This document shows, in pieces, positions 6,597-11,252 of a stretch of 11,252 nt of DNA; the first letter of the stretch is position 1; each line of letters opens with the position of its first letter. Source of the stretch: Pseudomonadota bacterium (GTDB taxonomy: Bacteria; Pseudomonadota; Alphaproteobacteria; Acetobacterales; Acetobacteraceae); assembly GCA_021805485.1 (NCBI GenBank), contig JAJZFF010000608.1:1-11252 (forward strand). Direction: 5' to 3'. A program made the position numbers and the translations under genes. The notes below the pieces were generated by a model. It had not been told where the DNA came from. It saw nothing but the letters and a program-made list of their open reading frames with translations, and searched no databases.

Positions 6597-7718
6597 TCAG
6601 CCGACGTATTTGATCGGGATGACCTTCTGGTGCTGCATCTTCACCACCCAGTAGCCGTGCAGCCCGTCGCCGTTCGCGTCGAAATTGTAGGTGCCCTCGA
6701 CGCCGTGATAGCCCTTCACCGCGCGAATGCCCTTCTGGATCGCCGCCGGCGCGGTGCCGTCCTTCGCGATCACCCGGCTCAGGACGTTCATCGCGTCATA
6801 CACCCAGCCGCCGAACACGTCGGGCTGGCTGTGATATTTCGCGACATAGAGCTTGGTGAACGCCTTCGCCGCGTCATTGCCGTCCGCCACGAAATCGGAA
6901 ACGCCGTAGGTGCCGTCGACCGCCGACCCGGCAAGCTGGATGCACACCGCCGTCGCGATCGAGGTGGACCCGATGATCTTCACCTTGAGGTCGAGCTGGC
7001 GCAGCTGCTTGAGCATCTGCGCCTCGTCCTCCGAATTCGTCATGTAGGTGGCCAGCGTATCCGCGCCGGAGTTCTTGATCTTTTCAAGGAACGAGGTGTA
7101 GTCGCGCGTCGCGGTCGTGTAGCCCTGGTCGCTGACCACTTTCGCGCCGTCCTTCACGAGCGCCGCCTTGAGCAGCTGATTGCCGGCCGAGCCGAAGGCG
7201 TCGGTGTCGTAAAGAATGGCAACCTTCTTGCTGCCCATCGTCTTTACCGCATACTGGGCCATCGTCGCCGAGGCATAGGTATCGTTCGGGCGGAAGCGGA
7301 ACACCCACTGGTTGCCCACATGCGTCAGCTTCGGATCGGTGCCGCCGATCATGGTCGGAATCTTGTAGCGCGCGACGTAAGGCAGCGTCGCCTGCACGAT
7401 GGTGCTGCGGATCGAGCCGATGATCGCGACGATATTCTGGTTCGCCGCAAGTTTCTGATAGGCCGAGACGCCGGCCTGGTTCTGCCCGCGATCGTCCTCG
7501 ACGATCAGCTTGATCTTCTTGCCGTTGATGCCGCCATGGGCGTTGATCTCGTCAACGGCGAGCTTCGCGCCATCGACCTTGTGCTGCCCGCTGAGCGCCG
7601 CCGGTCCGGTCATGTCCGCGATCATGCCGATCTCGATCGTGCCCGAGGCCGCGTGCGCGACACCCAGCCCGCACGACAGCGCAATCATGCCGGCGCCAAA
7701 AAGGAGTTTTCTGACCAT
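6597..7718 (-). CDS. Periplasmic substrate-binding protein of a HAAT-type ABC importer
   Basis: Leucine-binding-protein-like (type I periplasmic binding fold) receptor of 373 residues that captures the substrate in the periplasm and delivers it to the permeases. The N-terminus is a signal peptide: MVRK, a hydrophobic core, then AHA at 21-23, with likely signal peptidase I cleavage after residue 23 or 24. The Cys at 16 does not sit in a proper lipobox. The family block IGMIADMTGPAALSG (30-44) with DGAKLAVDEINAHGGI (49-64) is clear, followed by EDDRGQ (74-79) and the ligand-region loop GSIRSTIVQATLPY (101-114). The ATG at 7718 is preceded by AGGGG about 10 nt upstream. It is the first gene of the importer operon, with a leader of about 200 nt and an operator/promoter at 7935-7966. 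This family binds amino acids but also amides, aromatic acids and other small molecules, so specificity is open. Confidence 0.93.
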   Translation of the reverse strand: MVRKLLFGAGMIALSCGLGVAHAASGTIEIGMIADMTGPAALSGQHKVDGAKLAVDEINAHGGINGKKIKLIVEDDRGQNQAGVSAYQKLAANQNIVAIIGSIRSTIVQATLPYVARYKIPTMIGGTDPKLTHVGNQWVFRFRPNDTYASATMAQYAVKTMGSKKVAILYDTDAFGSAGNQLLKAALVKDGAKVVSDQGYTTATRDYTSFLEKIKNSGADTLATYMTNSEDEAQMLKQLRQLDLKVKIIGSTSIATAVCIQLAGSAVDGTYGVSDFVADGNDAAKAFTKLYVAKYHSQPDVFGGWVYDAMNVLSRVIAKDGTAPAAIQKGIRAVKGYHGVEGTYNFDANGDGLHGYWVVKMQHQKVIPIKYVG

Positions 7719-7934
7719 TGGATTTGTTTCCCCTAGTGTTTGTGAATTTTCCGGACCGATCCGGGCCTGAAGCCACTTCCGTCGCGGTCGCGGCCCGCCG
7801 TGTCACGCCGGCGCCGGGCGAACCCGTGGGCCGTGCGGGAACGAGACCAGAACAGAAGCCACTCAGCCTGCCGCCTGCAAGGGCAATCGGGCACAAGAGC
7901 GCGCATCCGTCGGTCTCCCCATGCAGATTTTCAA
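7719..7934 (-). other. Long untranslated leader of the ABC importer operon
   Basis: About 215 nt separate the predicted promoter/operator from the binding protein start codon, much more than at the other two operators. No convincing small reading frame with a ribosome site was recognised. Short GC-rich inverted repeats are present: CCGGA/TCCGG around a 4-nt loop (7751-7764), and the palindrome CCGGCGCCGG at 7808-7817. I do not recognise a known riboswitch class. The AGGGG ribosome site of the binding protein gene lies at its downstream end. Confidence 0.45.
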
Positions 7935-7966
7935 TAACCGGTATATAGGATTTCGGGGGGTGTCAA
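7935..7966 (-). promoter_or_regulatory. Promoter and operator for the ABC importer operon (site 3)
   Basis: On the minus strand a perfect TTGACA (7966-7961) is followed after exactly 17 nt by TACCGG (7943-7938), as at site 1. The operator half ATACCGGT (7944-7937) is intact, but the other half reads TAT out of register, so the palindrome is imperfect. The -35 box begins only 25 nt after the bioD stop codon. The shared layout suggests control by the same GntR regulator; the imperfect half-site may give weaker binding. Confidence 0.6.
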
Positions 7967-7991
7967 CACGCCGTTCGTATCATCCGGCGAC

Positions 7992-8663
7992 TCAGCGGCG
8001 GGCGGCCTCGTCGAGCCAGGCGTGCCAGTCCGGCGTATCGTCGATGAAGACCGGCGGCGGGGTGGCGCCGAGATGCCGCAGCAGCGACTCCCGCGTGCGC
8101 TCGACCGGCACCGGCAGCGGCTCCATCGGGTTGATCACGACCGCGGCAATCGCGATCCCGCGCGCGCGCAGCGCCTCGACGGCGCAGAGCGTGTGGCTGA
8201 TCGTGCCGAGATAGCCGCCGGCGACCAGCACGACCTCGATGCCGAGGGCGGCGATCCAGTCGCGCACGGTGTGCGTTTCATCCAGCGGCACCATCGCGCC
8301 GCCGACGCCCTCGACCAGCATGGGGCCGGCCGCGCCGACGATCTCGGCCTGGCAGAAGGCGACGAGGTCGTCGAACGGAATGCGCCGCCCGCTGCGCGCC
8401 GCCGCCATGTCCGGCGAGATCGGGTCGGGAAACCGCCAGGGGCAGATGGTGGCGACCGCCTCGTCGTTCACCATCGAACTGCCCATCGCCCGCAGCAGGA
8501 TGCCGGCATCGCTCGACGCGGAGAGCGCGGGCTGGTAGCCGCTGGCGACCGGCTTGAGCGCCCGCGCGGGAACGTCGCCGGCCCGCCAGTGGCGGATCAT
8601 GCCGGCGGCGACATGCGTCTTGCCGATCTCGGTGCCGGATGCGGTGATGAAGAAATGGCTCAT
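7992..8663 (-). CDS. bioD: ATP-dependent dethiobiotin synthetase
   Basis: Penultimate biotin enzyme: it closes the ureido ring of 7,8-diaminopelargonic acid using CO2 and ATP to give dethiobiotin, in the cytoplasm. It has 223 residues, typical of BioD. The P-loop variant GTEIGKTH is at 10-17, catalytic-lysine motif KPVASG at 37-42 (K37), the Mg/ATP-site motif VEGVGG at 117-122, and YLGTISHT at 151-158 near the diamine site. The start ATG at 8663 overlaps the bioF stop as ATGA, so the two genes are translationally coupled. No clear terminator is seen in the 25 nt between its stop and the -35 box of the ABC operon, so some read-through is possible. Confidence 0.95.
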   Translation of the reverse strand: MSHFFITASGTEIGKTHVAAGMIRHWRAGDVPARALKPVASGYQPALSASSDAGILLRAMGSSMVNDEAVATICPWRFPDPISPDMAAARSGRRIPFDDLVAFCQAEIVGAAGPMLVEGVGGAMVPLDETHTVRDWIAALGIEVVLVAGGYLGTISHTLCAVEALRARGIAIAAVVINPMEPLPVPVERTRESLLRHLGATPPPVFIDDTPDWHAWLDEAARR

Positions 8664-9805
8664 GCGGTCACCAGGATTCTGTCGTGGACGAGTTGGGCCA
8701 GACGGTCGATGTCATCTGGGGCGTGGCAGGCGGTGAAGGCGAAGCGGAGCCGCGCCGTGCCCTCGGGCACCGTGGGCGGGCGGATGGCGGCGACCAGGAA
8801 GCCCGCCGCCTCCAGCACGGCCTGCGCCGCGAGGGCGCGCTCGGCGGTGCCGAGCAGGAGCGGCACGATCGGGCTTTCGGCCGGTGGCAGGCCCAGGGCG
8901 GCACAGAAGCGGCGGGCATGGGCGAGCGGGGCGGCGCACATTGCGGGGTCGGTCGCGATCAGGTCGAGGGCTGCGATCGAGGCGCCGACCACCGCCGGCG
9001 GCAGGCCGGTGGTGTAGACGAAGCTGCGGGCACGGTTGCGGATCAGCTCGCACACCACGTGCGAGGCGCAGAGATAGCCGCCATAGCTGCCCACCGCCTT
9101 GGACAGCGTGCCCATCTGCAACGGCACGTCATGGCCGTGGGCCGAGCCGCGCCCTTCGTTGATGACGCCGATGCCGTGCGCATCGTCCGTCATCAGCCAG
9201 GCGTCATGCGCCTTGGCCAAGGCGAGCATCTCGCCGACGGGCGCGAGGTCGCCATCCATGGAGAAGACGCCGTCGGTCACCACCATCGCGTGGCGGGCGG
9301 CTTGGCGATGGGCGGCGAGGAGTTCGGCGAGATGCGCGAGGTCGTTGTGGCGGAAGACGTGGAGCGCGGCGCCGGACAGGCGGGCGCCGGCCCAGATGCA
9401 GGCATGGGCGAGCTCGTCGACGAAGATCGCATCCTCCCGCGCCATCAGCGCCGGGATGATGCCGGTATTGGCGAGGAAGCCCGAGCCGAACACCACGGCG
9501 TCTTCCGTCTGTTTCAGCGCGGCGAGGCGCGCCTCGAGCGCGCAATAGAGCGGATGGTCGCCGGTGACGAGGCGGGAGGCGCCGGCGCCGGCGCCGTGGC
9601 GGCGGGCGGCGTCGATCGCGGCGTCGATCACCGCCGGGTGGGTGGAGAGGTTGAGATAGTCGTTGCAGGAGAACGAGATCAGCCGCTGCCCGTCGCGCTC
9701 CAGCACCGCGCCGGCGGCGCGGGCGGTCGGGCGCAGGCGGCGGCGGAGGGCGCCGGCCTCGAGGCGGGCGAGCTTGTCGGTCGCGAACTGGTCGAGCGTG
9801 GTCAT
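8660..9805 (-). CDS. bioF: 8-amino-7-oxononanoate synthase
   Basis: PLP-dependent enzyme that condenses pimeloyl-ACP (or -CoA) with L-alanine to form 8-amino-7-oxononanoate, the first ring-building step of biotin. It has 381 residues, normal for BioF of the alpha-oxoamine synthase family. SCNDYLNL at 46-53 is the family's substrate-side motif, GSGFLANTG is at 107-115, the PLP-contact motif TDDAHGIG is at 206-213, and the Schiff-base lysine is K236 in [12 protein letters not shown] (232-243). The start ATG at 9805 has a weak purine stretch (GAGACAGG) directly upstream. It is the first gene of the leftward bioF-bioD pair, 87 bp from the divergent bioB. No bioC or bioH is visible, so pimeloyl supply must be encoded elsewhere. 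Confidence 0.96.
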   Translation of the reverse strand: MTTLDQFATDKLARLEAGALRRRLRPTARAAGAVLERDGQRLISFSCNDYLNLSTHPAVIDAAIDAARRHGAGAGASRLVTGDHPLYCALEARLAALKQTEDAVVFGSGFLANTGIIPALMAREDAIFVDELAHACIWAGARLSGAALHVFRHNDLAHLAELLAAHRQAARHAMVVTDGVFSMDGDLAPVGEMLALAKAHDAWLMTDDAHGIGVINEGRGSAHGHDVPLQMGTLSKAVGSYGGYLCASHVVCELIRNRARSFVYTTGLPPAVVGASIAALDLIATDPAMCAAPLAHARRFCAALGLPPAESPIVPLLLGTAERALAAQAVLEAAGFLVAAIRPPTVPEGTARLRFAFTACHAPDDIDRLAQLVHDRILVTA

Positions 9806-9892
9806 CCTGTCTCAATCTGCCGCAAAAGCTTCACGAACGCGGATGCAGCGTTTATCACCGGTTCGACCCCTTGGGGCAAATCGGAGCTTGCC
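9806..9892. promoter_or_regulatory. Divergent control region between bioF and bioB
   Basis: This 87-bp gap must hold both promoters. The inverted repeat AACGC-N7-GCGTT (9836-9852) lies near its centre and is a candidate operator. GGAG at 9883-9886 is the bioB ribosome site. No full match to the TTATCTATAA-type BioR box of alphaproteobacteria was seen; only a lone TTATC occurs at about 9852-9856. Promoter hexamers are too weak to assign. Confidence 0.45.
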
Positions 9893-10870
9893 ATGTCCAT
9901 CGCACTCGATTCTTCCACCGCCACCGCCGCTGCCGCGCCGTCCCCGACGCGGGCGCGCATCGCCGCCCTGCTGGCGCTGCCGCTGCCCGAGCTGATCTTC
10001 CAGGCGCAGACGGTGCACCGGCAGCATTTCGACCCGACCCAGGTGCAGATTTCCACCCTGCTCTCGATCAAGACCGGCGGCTGCCCGGAGGATTGCGGCT
10101 ATTGCCCGCAAAGCGCGGAATTCGACGTGGGGGTGAAGGCCTCGAAGCTGATGGACATCGCCCCGGTGCTGGAAGCGGCGCGGCGGGCGAAGGAGGCCGG
10201 GGCGCAGCGCTTCTGCATGGGGGCGGCCTGGCGCTCGCCCAAGGATCACGATCTCGACCGGGTGGCGGCGATGGTCGAGGGGGTGAAGGCGCTGGGGATG
10301 GAAACCTGCGTCACCCTCGGGATGCTGCGGCCGGACCAGGCGGCGCGGCTGAAATCGGCCGGGCTCGACTATTACAACCACAATCTCGACACCTCGCCGG
10401 AATTCTACGGCAGCATCATCACCACCCGCACCTACCAGGACCGGCTGGATACGCTGGCGGCGGTGCGGGATGCGGGGATCAATATCTGCTGCGGCGGGAT
10501 CATCGGGATGGGCGAGGATCTCGACGACCGAGCCGGGCTGCTGGCGACGCTCGCCGATCTCGACCCGCCGCCGGAGAGCGTGCCGATCAACGCGCTGGTC
10601 GCGGTGAAGGGCACGAAGCTCGGCGAGAGCGCGCCGATCGACCCGATCGATTTCGTCCGCACCATCGCGGCGGCGCGGATTTCCATGCCGAGATCCTGGG
10701 TGCGGCTGTCGGCCGGGCGGGAGGCGCTGAGCGACGAGGCGCAGGCGCTGTGCTTCCTCGCCGGGGCGAACTCGATTTTCTATGGCGACACGCTGCTGAC
10801 CACGGCGAACCCCGCGGTCGCGCGGGACAATGCGCTGTTCGACAGGCTCGGGATGACGAAGCTTTCGTGA
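9893..10870 (+). CDS. bioB: Biotin synthase (radical SAM)
   Basis: Final biotin enzyme: it inserts sulfur into dethiobiotin with radical SAM chemistry. It has 325 residues. The radical SAM [4Fe-4S] cysteines are C64, C68 and C71 (CPEDCGYC). The ligands of the sacrificial [2Fe-2S] cluster are C108 (FCMGAAW), C139 (ETCVTLG), C199 (NICCGG) and R271 (RLSAGR). All seven sit at a constant +11 offset from the E. coli residues, so the enzyme should be active. [12 protein letters not shown] at 161-172 is the usual substrate/SAM region. The ATG at 9893 has GGAG 6 nt upstream. An open frame continues far upstream but runs antisense over bioF and is not part of the protein. The stop overlaps the bioA start as GTGA. 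Codons end in G unusually often (many GGG and GCG), in line with the G-rich top strand here. Confidence 0.97.
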   Translation: MSIALDSSTATAAAAPSPTRARIAALLALPLPELIFQAQTVHRQHFDPTQVQISTLLSIKTGGCPEDCGYCPQSAEFDVGVKASKLMDIAPVLEAARRAKEAGAQRFCMGAAWRSPKDHDLDRVAAMVEGVKALGMETCVTLGMLRPDQAARLKSAGLDYYNHNLDTSPEFYGSIITTRTYQDRLDTLAAVRDAGINICCGGIIGMGEDLDDRAGLLATLADLDPPPESVPINALVAVKGTKLGESAPIDPIDFVRTIAAARISMPRSWVRLSAGREALSDEAQALCFLAGANSIFYGDTLLTTANPAVARDNALFDRLGMTKLS

Positions 10871-11252
10871 GCGACTGGCTGGCGCGCGGCTGGCGGCATG
10901 TCTGGCTGCCCTATGCGCAGATGCAGACCGCGCCGCTGCCGCTGCCGGCGGTGCGGACGGAGGGCGCAAGAATCCATCTGGCCGACGGGCGGGTGCTGAT
11001 CGACGGCGTCGCCTCCTGGTGGACGGCGTGCCATGGCTACAATCATCCGCATATCCGTGAGGCTGTCGCGGCCCAGCTCGATTCGATGCCGCATGTGATG
11101 TTCGGCGGGCTGGCGCACGAGCCGGCCTATCGGCTGGCGACGCGGCTGGCCGGGATGATGCCGGACGGGCTGGAGCGGGTGTTCTTCACCGATTCCGGCT
11201 CGGTCGCGGTGGAGGTGGCGATGAAGGTCGCGGTGCAGGCGCGGCTCAATCG
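10867..11252 (+). CDS. bioA: Adenosylmethionine-8-amino-7-oxononanoate aminotransferase (5' part; runs off the window end)
   Basis: PLP-dependent transaminase that uses S-adenosylmethionine as amino donor to turn 8-amino-7-oxononanoate into 7,8-diaminopelargonic acid, the step between BioF and BioD. Only 128 residues are present. They match BioA throughout: VWLPYAQM at 12-19, [12 protein letters not shown] at 50-61 (substrate-site Trp pair), [14 protein letters not shown] at 74-87, and the PLP-phosphate motif [12 protein letters not shown] at 109-120. The GTG start at 10867 overlaps the bioB stop in GTGA, giving MSDWLARGW. The catalytic lysine lies beyond the window. With bioB, bioF and bioD this completes the ring-assembly part of the biotin pathway. 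Confidence 0.94.
   Translation, partial: MSDWLARGWRHVWLPYAQMQTAPLPLPAVRTEGARIHLADGRVLIDGVASWWTACHGYNHPHIREAVAAQLDSMPHVMFGGLAHEPAYRLATRLAGMMPDGLERVFFTDSGSVAVEVAMKVAVQARLN

Noticed and set aside
8022..9017. A 331-codon plus-strand frame over bioD and bioF
   Set aside because: Antisense to two well-supported biotin genes; no motif or ribosome site supports it.
9857..9862. ACCGGT in the bioF/bioB gap as a fourth GntR operator
   Set aside because: Only the 6-bp core matches. The flanking TA bases and the 17-nt spacing to a -35 box are missing, and biotin genes have no functional link to the regulon.
8684..9892. Upstream extension of the bioB reading frame by about 400 codons
   Set aside because: It runs antisense over bioF. 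BioB homology begins at the ATG at 9893, which has its own ribosome site.

Overview
The window comes from a GC-rich bacterium, most likely an alphaproteobacterium. Third codon positions are strongly G/C, a fused LivM-LivG transporter protein is present, and biotin genes lie in a divergent bioFD / bioBA arrangement. The proteins look like those of Acetobacteraceae such as Acidiphilium, but that is an impression from memory, not a search result. No rRNA, tRNA, CRISPR array or intact mobile element was seen.

Left part (1-2993): a short-chain dehydrogenase gene (leftward, cut by the window edge) is divergent from a GntR/FCD-type regulator (rightward). The regulator is followed by a 503-residue UxaA-family sugar-acid dehydratase. 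Middle part (3077-7718, leftward): a complete ABC importer of the branched-chain amino acid (HAAT) type, in the order binding protein, LivH-type permease, a natural LivM-LivG permease-ATPase fusion, and LivF-type ATPase. It converges on the dehydratase gene. The 83 bp between them hold a 23-bp tandem repeat.

The left and middle parts are tied together by DNA signals. The near-palindrome ATACCGGTAT occurs in front of the dehydrogenase/regulator pair and the dehydratase, and a one-sided version lies in front of the ABC operon. In each case TACCGG sits exactly 17 nt after a -35-like hexamer (perfect TTGACA in two of three). The simplest reading is one catabolic regulon: the importer brings in an acidic sugar or similar hydroxy acid, the dehydrogenase and dehydratase degrade it, and the GntR protein represses all units until the ligand or an intermediate appears. 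The substrate cannot be read from the sequence.

Right part (7992-11252): biotin synthesis genes. bioF-bioD run leftward and bioB-bioA run rightward from an 87-bp shared control region, with 4-bp start/stop overlaps within each pair. BioB has all its cluster ligands and BioF keeps its PLP lysine. bioA is cut by the window end. The bioD end lies only 25 bp before the -35 box of the ABC operon, so the two blocks are tightly packed.
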